Below are positions 20,430 to 29,516 of a stretch of DNA of 64,000 nucleotides, one piece after another (position 1 is the first letter of the stretch; every line of letters starts with the position of its first letter). The stretch comes from Chloroflexota bacterium (GTDB lineage Bacteria; Chloroflexota; Anaerolineae; Aggregatilineales; Phototrophicaceae), in assembly GCA_026707665.1 (NCBI GenBank), contig JAPOWK010000084.1:1-64000 (forward strand), read 5' to 3'. The position numbers were made by a program, and so were the translations under genes. Under the pieces are notes generated by a model. It was not told the origin of the DNA. It saw only the letters and a program-made list of their open reading frames with translations, and did no database searches.

Positions 20430-21737
20430 ATGACCACGCTGGCTGGCTCTATGCTGCCGCAGGATCTGCGCGACAAGCTCCATCACAACGCTGTCGTCAA
20501 TATATTTGATGGCAGTCTGTTCGGCTTTGGCCTCATGGGTTTGGCATCGTATGTTACCATAATCCCGCTGTTCCTGTCGTTCCTCACTGAGTCGACCGCG
20601 TTGATCGGCTTTGTCGCCACGCTTTTCCACATCGGCTGGCAAGTGCCGCAATTGCTGACCTCCAGCTACGTCGCCAGTCTTCAGCGTTACAAGCCGATGG
20701 TCTTGGCAATGACCATGGTCGAGCGCGTGCCCTATTTCGGGCTGGCGCTGCTGGCATTCATGATCCCGCAGATTGGCCTGGATGCGGCGCTTGTCCTGGC
20801 GCTGATCCTGCTCGGAGTGCAGTCGCTGGGCGGCGGATTCACCGGCACGGCCTGGCAGAGCATGATCAGCAAGATTATGCCGCCTCATCGTCTCGGCGCT
20901 TTCTTCGGCATTCAAGCTGCCTGCGTCAATCTCTTCGGCGCCGGCGGCGCATTGCTCGCCAGCGTCATCCTTGAGAGGCTGGACTTTCCCGAAAGTTTTT
21001 CGCTGTTGTTCACGTTGGCTGGTATCAGCCTGCTGGTGTCCTTTGTGGGTTTGGCCTTGACCTATGAACCGAAGAGTCATCCGCGGAATGTGGCTGAACC
21101 GGTCAGATGGCGTCAATTTGGCGGACGCCTGCGGCAAATTCTGCGCGAAGACGACAACTTTCGCTGGTTTCTCATCGCGCGGGGCTTAACCGCGGTGAGC
21201 CTGACCGCGATTTCCTTTTACACCATTTACGGCATTCGGCGCTTCGAGATGTCGCCAGAATTCGCCGGTGTCTTGACCAGCGTGCTGCTGGTTTCCAATA
21301 CCTTGAGCAGTTCGGTCATCGGCTGGGTCGGAGATCGCTGGGGCCACCGGCGCGTTCTGATAACGGCTAATCTGCTGACCGTGTTGGGGATCGCTATTGC
21401 CCTGCAGGCCAGCGATGTCAGCTGGTTCTACGCGGTTTTCGCCTTGACCGGTATCGTTAATTCGGCGCAGTGGTCCACAATCATGACCTTCACCGTGCAA
21501 TTCGGCTCGGTGGCGGAGCGCCCTTATTACATCGGGATGGCAAATTCACTCATCGCGCCGGTGACGATTTTCGCGCCGATTTTTGGCGGTTGGCTGGTCG
21601 ATGCCGTCAACTTCGAACTCACCTTCGGCATCTTCGCGCTGGCTGGTTTTCTGTCGATCTTGGTCTATGTCTTCCCCATGGGCGATCCGCAGGGGGCATC
21701 CCCCGCGCGCAAGCGGAATGTCGCCCCCGCCGATTAG
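20430..21737 (+). CDS. MFS transporter
   Basis: ~12 TM segments; ATG at 20430 (ORF 20394..21737); MFS-type loop 'VIGWVGDRWGHRRVL'. Confidence 0.8.
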   Translation: MTTLAGSMLPQDLRDKLHHNAVVNIFDGSLFGFGLMGLASYVTIIPLFLSFLTESTALIGFVATLFHIGWQVPQLLTSSYVASLQRYKPMVLAMTMVERVPYFGLALLAFMIPQIGLDAALVLALILLGVQSLGGGFTGTAWQSMISKIMPPHRLGAFFGIQAACVNLFGAGGALLASVILERLDFPESFSLLFTLAGISLLVSFVGLALTYEPKSHPRNVAEPVRWRQFGGRLRQILREDDNFRWFLIARGLTAVSLTAISFYTIYGIRRFEMSPEFAGVLTSVLLVSNTLSSSVIGWVGDRWGHRRVLITANLLTVLGIAIALQASDVSWFYAVFALTGIVNSAQWSTIMTFTVQFGSVAERPYYIGMANSLIAPVTIFAPIFGGWLVDAVNFELTFGIFALAGFLSILVYVFPMGDPQGASPARKRNVAPAD

Positions 21738-22885
21738 TCGTCGACTGGCAGCATCATTTTGCTGAGGATTCTGTTGACGTCTTCCAGGGTAATCGGCCGT
21801 TCGTCCGCCATCAGCTTGATCTGAGCCGTGACCAGGTTGAGCACGTCGTTGGGCAGGGTGATGCCGCGGCCGGCGGCGTATTCACGGACGGCGTTACGTC
21901 CCACCAGGCGATGGGCGACATCTATGATGCGCGGCAAGCCAAAGTCTTCCGGGTCAATCGCTTCATAGGTGGTCGGGTTCTTCAATACGGCATTGGTATG
22001 AACGCCCGCCTTGTGGTGAAACGCGACCTCGCCGGTGATAGGCGTATTGTAGGGAATTTCGATGCCCAGTTTCTCAGCCACGACCCGTTCAATCTCGGGC
22101 AGCAGGTTTAGCTGGTACTTCTCCACCAGCGATCTATCGCAGGTATAGAGCCGGCCGACCAGCGCGCCCATTGGCGTGATGCCGTTGCGTTCACCGATGC
22201 CCAAGACTGTCGTGTCAATATGGGTCGCGCCCGCTTGCAAGGCGCAGAAGGCGTTGGCGACGGCGCAGCTGCTGTCGTTATGACCGTGGAACTCGATATC
22301 GCAGCTCACCACGTCGCGCAAATTAGAAATGAGGTTGTAGGTTTGCAGCGGATCGGCGATGCCCACCGTGTCGGCGACCCCGACGCGATCCACGCCCGCC
22401 AAGTCCATCGCGCGGTAGACCGTCATAACATCGGCGAAATTGCTGCGGAAGGTATCCTCCGTGCTGAAGCGCGTCTCAATGTCTTGCTGATTCAGATAGG
22501 CGATGACCTCCTGCCCAATCTCAATGACCTGCTCGAGGCTCTTGCCATGGCTGTATTCGCGCATGTATTCAGATGTTCCGATATAGACATCGGCGCCGTC
22601 AACGCCACAATCGACCGCCAGCCTGGCGTCATCCATATTGGCGCGAATATGCGTCAAGAGCTTGAACCGGCGCGGCATATCGGCGAGGGCGCGGATGGCA
22701 TCGGCGCTTTGCGGGCTGGCCACCGGCGTGGACAACTCCATGTATTCGACGCCAAATTGATCGAGTAGCTGAGCGATTTCGCGCTTGTCGTCCAAGGTAA
22801 AGTGCGTCCCGCGGAATTGCTCGCCTTCACGCAAAGTGGAATCGATGAAGTTGAATCCGGGAACTGGAATTTTGCGATTGTGCAT
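21734..22885 (-). CDS. homocitrate synthase (LysS/NifV-like)
   Basis: 'FIDSTLREGEQFRGTHFTLDDKREIAQLLDQFGVEYMELSTPVASPQSADA...GHNDSSCAVANAFCALQAGATHIDTTVLGIGERNG'; last gene of the LysW operon. Confidence 0.9.
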   Translation of the reverse strand: MHNRKIPVPGFNFIDSTLREGEQFRGTHFTLDDKREIAQLLDQFGVEYMELSTPVASPQSADAIRALADMPRRFKLLTHIRANMDDARLAVDCGVDGADVYIGTSEYMREYSHGKSLEQVIEIGQEVIAYLNQQDIETRFSTEDTFRSNFADVMTVYRAMDLAGVDRVGVADTVGIADPLQTYNLISNLRDVVSCDIEFHGHNDSSCAVANAFCALQAGATHIDTTVLGIGERNGITPMGALVGRLYTCDRSLVEKYQLNLLPEIERVVAEKLGIEIPYNTPITGEVAFHHKAGVHTNAVLKNPTTYEAIDPEDFGLPRIIDVAHRLVGRNAVREYAAGRGITLPNDVLNLVTAQIKLMADERPITLEDVNRILSKMMLPVDD

Positions 22886-22902
22886 TGGTTGACTGACCTC
22901 AC

Positions 22903-23955
22903 TCAGACGGTCTCAAGGACGAGTGTCAAAACGTCAATCGCGCGCAGGTACTCGTCAAGTTGAATGTGCTCGTCCGGGGTATGGTCCAGCGCGGAATCGC
23001 CCGGTCCATAAGCCACGATCGGGCAGTCCCAACGCGGACCGACAATGTTCATATCGGATGTGCCGGTCTTGAAAACGAAGCGCGGGACGCCGCCCTTGGC
23101 GCGGATCGCTCGCCGGAAGTGACGGCTGAGCGCGCTATTTTTGTCGCTGCTGAAGGCGCATTCGGCGCCGCGCCCCGACACGGTTGCGCCATCGCTCGCG
23201 GGAAATTGAAGACGGATTTCGTCCGGCATGACATTGGGCGGTAGGCGGAAACCAACGGTCATCTCTGCCACGCCGTTGACGCCTTCCTGCCAGGTATTGA
23301 TATCGCGAACCGAGGGGTCCAGCCTGGCATACAGCGAACCGATGCCAGCATTGAAATCGTCGCAGTATGTTTTGATGCCCTGCCAATAATCCAAAGCGCG
23401 TTCCGCCGGGCTGGGCGCTTCCCCGGCGCTATGCGCGAGGCCGCCTTCCCAGCGCCAGTCTAGCAGGAGCCGACCCTTGTAGCCCAAGGTGATGCGATCC
23501 CATTGCGATGGCTCGCCAATGACGCAGCAGGCTGGCTGGTATTGGGTCAGCGCATAGTGGGCGCCGCGACTGGTGGCCGCCTCTTCTTCCACCGCGCCGA
23601 TGACGATGACTTGAACGTCCGCTGCTAAATTGGCTCTGGCTGCTGCCACGGCGAATGCGCACAGCGGTCCCTTGGCGTCGACGGCGCCGCGTCCATAAAG
23701 GGTTCGATTCTCCAGCCGAACCGGCGGAAAGCCGGCGAAGGTATCGATATGCCCTAGCAATACAATCTGACGTGAACCGGTCCCGATGATGCCAACCGCG
23801 TTTCCAGCCTCATCGACAAAGGCGTCGTCATATCCGTGTCGCCGCATCCACGAGGTCAGGAAGGCAGCCGCCTCCGCTTCGTCGCAAGACGGGCTGGGAA
23901 TGGCGACCACATCATGCAGCAATTGCGCCGCGCCGCTGTCGGATTGGTGGCTCAT
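22903..23955 (-). CDS. lysK: [LysW]-lysine hydrolase (M20 family)
   Basis: M20 metallopeptidase signatures 'VLLGHIDTFAGFPPVR', 'GRGAVDAKGPLCAFAVAA', 'GAVEEEAATSRGAHY'; position within the LysW cluster. Confidence 0.88.
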   Translation of the reverse strand: MSHQSDSGAAQLLHDVVAIPSPSCDEAEAAAFLTSWMRRHGYDDAFVDEAGNAVGIIGTGSRQIVLLGHIDTFAGFPPVRLENRTLYGRGAVDAKGPLCAFAVAAARANLAADVQVIVIGAVEEEAATSRGAHYALTQYQPACCVIGEPSQWDRITLGYKGRLLLDWRWEGGLAHSAGEAPSPAERALDYWQGIKTYCDDFNAGIGSLYARLDPSVRDINTWQEGVNGVAEMTVGFRLPPNVMPDEIRLQFPASDGATVSGRGAECAFSSDKNSALSRHFRRAIRAKGGVPRFVFKTGTSDMNIVGPRWDCPIVAYGPGDSALDHTPDEHIQLDEYLRAIDVLTLVLETV

Positions 23956-23958
23956 CCG

Positions 23959-25125
23959 CTATCCCAGAACGGCTTCGATTGCGCCGGAAACAATAGAAAG
24001 CTGCTCGCGACTGATGATCAACGGCGGCAGCAAGCGCAGCGTATTCAGTCCAGCAGGCAGGGCGAGCACACCTTGTTCCTGGAGCGCCTTCAGTATTGGT
24101 GTCACGCGACCTCTTAACTCAAGACCGATCATGAGCCCGCGGCCGCGCACTTGGCGTACGCCGCGCAAATTCAGCGCGGTCAATTCTTCAATGAACCACT
24201 CGCCGTTGACTCGCGCCCTTTCGACCAAACCCTCATCGCGTATCGCGCTGATCGCGGCGATAGCGGCGGCGCAAGCGAGCGGGTTGCCCCCGAATGTGCT
24301 GCCATGGGTAGCGCGGTCTATCGGTCCGTGCGCGTCACGCCAGCAGACGGCGCCCATCGGCAGGCCGCCAGCGATCGCTTTGCCGATCGATATGATGTCG
24401 GGGATGATGCCGGCTTGCTCGAATCCAAACCATCTTCCCGTTCGGCCCAAGCCGGTTTGAATCTCGTCAATAATCAGCTTGGCGCCCTTTTGATCGCAGC
24501 GCTCGCGCAGCGCACCCAGATATTCGTCATCGGCCGGGTGCACGCCGCCTTCGCCCTGGATCGCCTCGACGACGACAGCCGCCGTCGCTTCCGTGATCGC
24601 ATTCCGTGCCGCTTCAATGTCGTTGAAGGCCACATAGTCGACAGTTGGCAGCCATTCCTGAAAGGGCTTGCGGTATTTTTGCGTCCAGGTCAAGGAGAGG
24701 GCGCCGGTTGTTCGACCATGAAAGGAGCGCTTCGCCGCGACGATACCATCGCGTCCGGTTAGCAGCTTGGCCACTTTCAGCGCGCCCTCGTTGGCTTCGG
24801 CGCCACTGTTGCATAGAAAAAAGCGCTTGAGATCCGCCGGCATCACACTTGTCAGCAGCTGATAGAGCGCGGCGCGGCGATCGTTGTAGAAGGACTCGTG
24901 GCAAGTGATCAGAGTCGCCGCCTGCTGGCTTATCGCCTTGATGACCGCCGGATGGCAATGGCCGAGCGCCGCTACGCCTTGGCCGCTGGTCGCGTCCAGA
25001 TAGCGATTGCCCAACTGGTCGTATGCGTAGACGCCCTCGCCGCGAACCAATGCCGTCGGTCGCTTGCCATAAGCGCCGGATCCGTGCCGATTCTCTAAAT
25101 CGAAGAGAGATTCAGTCTCAATCAT
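23959..25125 (-). CDS. lysJ: [LysW]-aminoadipate semialdehyde/glutamate semialdehyde transaminase
   Basis: Class III aminotransferase; 'LIIDEIQTGLGRTGRWFGFEQAGIIPDIISIGKAIAGGLPMGA', 'NSGAEANEGALKVAKL'; overlaps lysZ by 4 bp. Confidence 0.9.
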   Translation of the reverse strand: MIETESLFDLENRHGSGAYGKRPTALVRGEGVYAYDQLGNRYLDATSGQGVAALGHCHPAVIKAISQQAATLITCHESFYNDRRAALYQLLTSVMPADLKRFFLCNSGAEANEGALKVAKLLTGRDGIVAAKRSFHGRTTGALSLTWTQKYRKPFQEWLPTVDYVAFNDIEAARNAITEATAAVVVEAIQGEGGVHPADDEYLGALRERCDQKGAKLIIDEIQTGLGRTGRWFGFEQAGIIPDIISIGKAIAGGLPMGAVCWRDAHGPIDRATHGSTFGGNPLACAAAIAAISAIRDEGLVERARVNGEWFIEELTALNLRGVRQVRGRGLMIGLELRGRVTPILKALQEQGVLALPAGLNTLRLLPPLIISREQLSIVSGAIEAVLG

Positions 25126-25931
25126 GGGGTAAACCTCGTGCCAGCACCGTCCAGCGCGCGCGACACCGGATAGGAAACACGTCCATCAGCAATAATGACG
25201 CGCTCGACGCCCAGAGAGAGCGCCTCCTGGGCGGCTAGTACCTTTCGTTTCATTCGTCCTTGCGCCCAATCCAGCGCCCCGTCAATCTGCGAATGGGGCA
25301 CGTGATCGACAATGGAAGATTCGTCAGGAAAACGCCGATACAGCCCGGCGACATTGCTTAGGATAACGAGAGTCTCGGCGTCCAGCGCTCCAGAGACGGC
25401 GGCGGCGGCGCGATCGCCATCGACATTGAGGGGACCGTCGCTGCTGCGCGCCATCGGCGGCAGCACCGGTATATTGCCCTGGTCGAGCGTTCGACGGAGT
25501 ATTGCGTCATCAGCGCCGATAATCGAGCCGCTGTGGTCATCGCGGATCACGCGCACGCGTCCGTTCACTACCGCTCGAATCGCCGTTTTGCGCCGGCCCA
25601 TCAGCGCCAGATTTTCGCCCACGAATCCGACCGCGCTCAAGCCCCGCTCGCGCAATGCCGATACCAGCGACTCATTGGCTGCTTCCGCGGCGCGGACGTA
25701 GATGTCGCGCACAGCCGGCGGGGTATAACGGGAGCTGTGTCCGGATGGTGATTGCAGCGACTGCACCTCGACGCCGCTCTCCAGGCAGAGCTGATTCATG
25801 ATCGCGCTGACGCCATGCACGACAGCGAGTGAGCGCCTACCGGCAATCGCTGACAAATCATCACATGCGGCCGCCAAGTCCAAGCCTTCTCCACCTCCCA
25901 ACTTGACGACCAAAAATCTTGATGCAGCCAT
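25122..25931 (-). CDS. lysZ: [LysW]-aminoadipate/glutamate kinase
   Basis: Amino acid kinase family (ArgB-like): 'LVVKLGGGEGLDLAAAC', 'VNGRVRVIRDDHSG', 'NVDGDRAAAAVSGALDAETLVILSNVAGLY'. Confidence 0.9.
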   Translation of the reverse strand: MAASRFLVVKLGGGEGLDLAAACDDLSAIAGRRSLAVVHGVSAIMNQLCLESGVEVQSLQSPSGHSSRYTPPAVRDIYVRAAEAANESLVSALRERGLSAVGFVGENLALMGRRKTAIRAVVNGRVRVIRDDHSGSIIGADDAILRRTLDQGNIPVLPPMARSSDGPLNVDGDRAAAAVSGALDAETLVILSNVAGLYRRFPDESSIVDHVPHSQIDGALDWAQGRMKRKVLAAQEALSLGVERVIIADGRVSYPVSRALDGAGTRFTP

Positions 25932-25945
25932 CGTCCCGCTTCTCT

Positions 25946-26971
25946 CTAAGGGTAAATCCCGGGAAACTCCAGCCCGGTCGTTTCATCCAACTCATGCATC
26001 AGATTCATTGCTTGCACGGCGCTGCCGGCCGCGCCCTTGCCTAGATTGTCCAGCGCAGCGATGACCACCAGGTGCGCACCATCGTCGTCCAGCTCGAAGC
26101 CGATGTCACAGTAATTCGTGCCGGCGACCACACGCGGTTCCGGCAGGCGATGCAAGCCCGCTTTGCCGCTCACCAGACGCAGAAAGGGCTCGTCGATATA
26201 GCGCCCGCGATAAAGCCGCCAGATGTCGCGCTCGACCTTTGGCTCGCTCAGGTAACAATGCGCCAGCAGATGAATGCCGCGCACCATCTCAATTGCCGTA
26301 ACCGAGAAATGAAGCGGGATATCTTCGCCCAGCACAAGCTGCGCTTCCGCCAGGTGTCGATGTCCGGTGGCTTTGTAGCTGCGGACGGCGCCGCTGCGAA
26401 TCGGATGATGCGAGCCGGGATTGCTCTTATTGCCGCCCTCCGAAGAGCCAACCTTGATCTCACAAGCAGCGCGCTCCAGGATGCCCGCCTGGACCAGCGG
26501 AAGCAGCGCCAGATTCAACGCGGTCGCATTGCAGCCAACCCCGCTGACGTAGCTGGCGCCAATGAGCGATTCGCGATTGACCTCGGGCAAGCCGTAAGCG
26601 AAACGATACAGCCAGCGCGGCGCCGGATGCGGCTCGCCGTAATATTTCTCGTAGGTGGCGGCGCAATCGAGGCGGAAATCGGCGGACAGGTCTATGAGCT
26701 TGGGCGCAAGCCCGGCATAGCGCTCGATATGGCGCGCGGCGGTCCCGTGCGGCAGCGCCAGAAAAAGCAGGTCGCACTCGTCCAGCGCATCGGGATGAAT
26801 AAACCGCAAGCGGGAGACGCCACGCAGATTTGGATGCACGGTATGCGCATAGCGGCCCGCTTGTTCGCGACTGGTGATCTGCGTCACCTCAATATGCGGG
26901 TGAAAGTGCAGCAGTCGCAGCAGCTCGCCGCCGGTATAGCCGCTGCCGCCAACGATGCCCGCCCGAATCAC
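25946..26971 (-). CDS. lysY: [LysW]-aminoadipate/glutamate phosphate reductase
   Basis: ArgC-like: 'RAGIVGGSGYTGGELLRLLHFHPHIE', 'YVSGVGCNATALNLALLPL'; overlaps lysX by 4 bp. Confidence 0.9.
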   Translation of the reverse strand: MIRAGIVGGSGYTGGELLRLLHFHPHIEVTQITSREQAGRYAHTVHPNLRGVSRLRFIHPDALDECDLLFLALPHGTAARHIERYAGLAPKLIDLSADFRLDCAATYEKYYGEPHPAPRWLYRFAYGLPEVNRESLIGASYVSGVGCNATALNLALLPLVQAGILERAACEIKVGSSEGGNKSNPGSHHPIRSGAVRSYKATGHRHLAEAQLVLGEDIPLHFSVTAIEMVRGIHLLAHCYLSEPKVERDIWRLYRGRYIDEPFLRLVSGKAGLHRLPEPRVVAGTNYCDIGFELDDDGAHLVVIAALDNLGKGAAGSAVQAMNLMHELDETTGLEFPGIYP

Positions 26972-27846
26972 GCCACCACTCCAATCTGCCCGATGACGAA
27001 GTCAATGACCTCCTGCGCAATATCGACGCCGGTGGGTTTGCTGCTGTTGCGGAACTCCATTGTGTGGTTGATCTCATTGACCACGAAGTTGCCCTCCGCG
27101 TCTTCCAGCAGATCAACCGCCAGAATGCCGCCGCCGACGGCATGCGCCGCGCGAACGCAGATGTCGTCAAGTGGGTCGGTCACCGGGCAATTGGTGGCCA
27201 ATCCGCCGCGGGCGGTATTGGTGATCCAGTGATTGGACTCGCGGTAGATCGCCGCAATGGTGCGATCGCCGACGACAAAGGCGCGGATGTCGCGTCCAGG
27301 CTTGTCGACATATTCCTGCACGTAATAAATGTGATGATTGTAATCACCCAGGGTCTGACGGTGTTCGAGGATGGCCTCGGCGCTATCTCGATTGTGGACG
27401 CGAGCCAGCAGCCGCCCCCAGGAACCGGTCACCGGTTTCAGCACCGCTGGATATTTGACGTCTTCAATTGCCTGCATTGCGCTGTCCGGGGTGAAGGCAA
27501 CGCGCGTATGTGGCTGCGGAATATTGTGTTTCATCAAGGCGACGCTCGTTCGAAGCTTGTCACTGCAAGCGGCCGCCGTTTCATAGGTGTTGAAAGTCTG
27601 CACGCCCCAGCTGTTGAGAATCGCCAGCGCGTACATTCCGCGTGACGTGCTGACGCAGCGTTCAAATATCAAATCGTAATCGCGCCAGGCGATTCCCGAA
27701 GGCGCCAATTGGCCGGCGCCCTGCGTGATTTCGAAATTCAGTTCGCGATCGAGGATAATGTCCGGGCTGATTTCGCGCTTGTTGAAGGCGGCCAGGATCA
27801 GCTTTTCTTCAGCGCGAATATGCGTGACCAACAGGGCGACGCGCAT
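26968..27846 (-). CDS. lysX: lysine biosynthesis protein LysX (RimK-family ATP-grasp [LysW]-aminoadipate ligase)
   Basis: 'VLKPVTGSWGRLLARV', 'YVQEYVDKPGRDIRAFVVGDRTIAAIYR', 'FVVNEINHTMEFRN'; adjacent to lysW. Confidence 0.93.
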   Translation of the reverse strand: MRVALLVTHIRAEEKLILAAFNKREISPDIILDRELNFEITQGAGQLAPSGIAWRDYDLIFERCVSTSRGMYALAILNSWGVQTFNTYETAAACSDKLRTSVALMKHNIPQPHTRVAFTPDSAMQAIEDVKYPAVLKPVTGSWGRLLARVHNRDSAEAILEHRQTLGDYNHHIYYVQEYVDKPGRDIRAFVVGDRTIAAIYRESNHWITNTARGGLATNCPVTDPLDDICVRAAHAVGGGILAVDLLEDAEGNFVVNEINHTMEFRNSSKPTGVDIAQEVIDFVIGQIGVVA

Positions 27847-27851
27847 GAGAT

Positions 27852-28034
27852 CTACTCTCCCCAGTCTTCTTCCACTTCGGGCGCCAATTCCAGCTCCATT
27901 GGGTCGAGGCTCATGATCTCAAGTTCCGTGCCGCACTCGGGGCAGGACACCAGCTCGTTCTCCATCGCGTCGGTTGGAATATCGACTTCGCCTTCGCATT
28001 CCGGGCAGACCGGACTTCCACTACTCATCGTCAT
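27852..28034 (-). CDS. lysW: alpha-aminoadipate carrier protein LysW
   Basis: 60 aa with two zinc-ribbon half-sites CPECEG...CPECGTE and the diagnostic C-terminus EDWGE; GAGGAG ribosome binding site upstream. Confidence 0.96.
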   Translation of the reverse strand: MTMSSGSPVCPECEGEVDIPTDAMENELVSCPECGTELEIMSLDPMELELAPEVEEDWGE

Positions 28035-28059
28035 TACTCCTCACTCAATTCCCCTCAAG

Positions 28060-28084
28060 AAAAAAACCCGCCGTATGGGCGGGT
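28060..28084 (-). terminator. intrinsic terminator inside the lysW leader (attenuator)
   Basis: Minus-strand ACCCGCC-CATAC-GGCGGGT (7-bp perfect stem, 5-nt loop, 28084..28066) followed by TTTTTTT; lies between promoter and lysW start. Confidence 0.88.
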
Positions 28085-28124
28085 AATTGTACAAAGTTCT
28101 CTAGCAGCACAAACAAGCCCATTC

Positions 28125-28184
28125 TCAGTGGGTAACGGTCTTCTTCACCTTCTTGCTGTCCGTTGCACTGCTAGTCGCGTTCAT
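28125..28184 (-). CDS. putative lysine leader peptide MNATSSATDSKKVKKTVTH
   Basis: Minus strand ATG AAC GCG ACT AGC AGT GCA ACG GAC AGC AAG AAG GTG AAG AAG ACC GTT ACC CAC TGA; four Lys codons in five; stop 40 nt upstream of the terminator stem. Confidence 0.82.
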   Translation of the reverse strand: MNATSSATDSKKVKKTVTH

Positions 28185-28248
28185 CTCATTTTGCCATGCT
28201 AATTCGGCTCAATACAAGCAACTACTTTATCGCTTGCATCGCCAATAA

Positions 28249-28276
28249 ACTATAACCAGATTGTACGAAAAGTCAA
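28249..28276 (-). promoter_or_regulatory. sigma70-type promoter for the lysW leader/operon
   Basis: Minus strand TTGACT (28276..28271), 16-nt spacer, TATAGT (28254..28249). Confidence 0.72.
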
Positions 28277-28297
28277 ACATTACTAACGGGAATCTAA

Positions 28298-29164
28298 CTA
28301 TTTCCCGACTCGTTCCAGCGATTCGTATATGGGCTGAAGGAATCTTTCGCCGAAGATGACAAGATGAATCAGCAGTGGATATAGATTATAGATGTGGCGT
28401 CTCGTGCGAAAGAAGCCGTCTTCAATCACAATCTGATCGGTGTAGGCGTCGAAGAATTCGGGACCCGTGCCGTCGAAGAGCGTCATATACGCGAGTTCCA
28501 TCTCGTTGTGCCCATAATAGAGCGCGGGATCGATGATTGCTTCCACCCGACCATCCCGCGCGATCACATTCGTTTTCCACATGTCGCCGTGAATCAAAGC
28601 GGGCTTTGCTGGTTCGTAGAGATACCCTTCCAGCTGATCGGCGAGGCGTAAAAGCCGCCGCTCGAGCTCAGCGGGGAGCTCGCCCGATTCGCGCGCGATC
28701 CCGATCATATAGAGCAGCCGCTGCTCGCGAAAGAAGCCGATCCATGAGGCCGTCCGCGGATTCGGCTGGTGCAGCGGCCCGATCAGCGTGTCGCGTTCGA
28801 GACCGTAGCAAGGGCTAGTCACTTGATGACATCGTGCCAAGAGTTCACCGAGATGTCGCAGGGCTTCTCCCTCCCACTGGATGCGACCTTCTACGAATTC
28901 CATCAAGAGCAGGTTGGCTTCGTCATGCAGCACCGCCGGCACTGGCAAGCCCGAATGCTGGCGCAAGTAACGCAGCATATAAGCTTCGATCGTCAGATCG
29001 TGGCTGCCATCGCCGACTTTGGCGACGATCGATTCGCCGTCAGCCAACACGACCCGCAGCACCTGGCTGATCATGCCGCCCGAGAGCGGCTGCCAGGCCT
29101 GTACCTTGCGATTTAGCGCTCGTTCAAGACCGGATTGAAGCGCGCTGTTGATGATACTGTCCAT
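28298..29164 (-). CDS. fructosamine/ketosamine-3-kinase family protein
   Basis: 'GGMISQVLRVVLADGESIVAKVG' and 'LIHGDMWKTNVIARDGRVEAIIDPALYYGHNEMELAYMTLF'. Confidence 0.87.
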   Translation of the reverse strand: MDSIINSALQSGLERALNRKVQAWQPLSGGMISQVLRVVLADGESIVAKVGDGSHDLTIEAYMLRYLRQHSGLPVPAVLHDEANLLLMEFVEGRIQWEGEALRHLGELLARCHQVTSPCYGLERDTLIGPLHQPNPRTASWIGFFREQRLLYMIGIARESGELPAELERRLLRLADQLEGYLYEPAKPALIHGDMWKTNVIARDGRVEAIIDPALYYGHNEMELAYMTLFDGTGPEFFDAYTDQIVIEDGFFRTRRHIYNLYPLLIHLVIFGERFLQPIYESLERVGK

Positions 29165-29202
29165 CGCTATCTCGTTTTGTAGCGTCAGCCGGCATACTTG
29201 GC

Positions 29203-29232
29203 TTGACAGTCGTACAAGCCGACCGGTATAAT
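29203..29232 (+). promoter_or_regulatory. consensus sigma70 promoter for rpmF
   Basis: TTGACA (29203-29208), 18-nt spacer, TATAAT (29227-29232). Confidence 0.75.
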
Positions 29233-29269
29233 GCGCCGATTATGCTCGAATATGTTCAGGAGTAAAGAT

Positions 29270-29455
29270 ATGGGTCCCCTGCCAAAGCGAAAAGTCTCCA
29301 AATCCCGGCGGGACCGCCGCCGCGCTCATCACGCTTTGACACTCAAGCATTTGGTGGAATGCGAGAGCTGCGGCGAATATCATATCGCGCACCGTGTCTG
29401 CCCGAAATGCGGCTCTTATCGTGGCGAACAGGTCGTCGAGGTCGAAAGCGACTAG
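29270..29455 (+). CDS. rpmF: 50S ribosomal protein L32
   Basis: MGPLPKRKVSKSRRDRRRAHHAL...CESCGEYHIAHRVCPKCGSYRGEQV; start ATG at 29270 within ORF 29231..29455. Confidence 0.95.
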   Translation: MGPLPKRKVSKSRRDRRRAHHALTLKHLVECESCGEYHIAHRVCPKCGSYRGEQVVEVESD

Positions 29456-29492
29456 AAGGCAGCTCATACTCACTGGAATTGTACTGACGGGC

Positions 29493-29516
29493 CGCGCTGT
29501 CGAGGCGCGGTCTTTT
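29493..29516 (+). terminator. possible intrinsic terminator downstream of rpmF
   Basis: CCGCGC-TGTCGAG-GCGCGG hairpin followed by TCTTTT. Confidence 0.5.

Noticed and set aside
26072-27232. 386-aa plus-strand ORF opposite lysY/lysX
   Set aside because: Antisense to two well-supported LysW pathway genes; composition is typical of a shadow frame.
28186-28197. Mini-ORF ATG GCA AAA TGA (MAK*) just before the lysine leader ORF on the minus strand
   Set aside because: Only three codons with one Lys; probably chance, although it overlaps the region where a leader ribosome site would be expected.
28060-28200. Lysine (L-box) riboswitch upstream of lysW
   Set aside because: The leader is too short and lacks the conserved multi-helix L-box core; a short Lys-rich ORF and a simple terminator explain it better.
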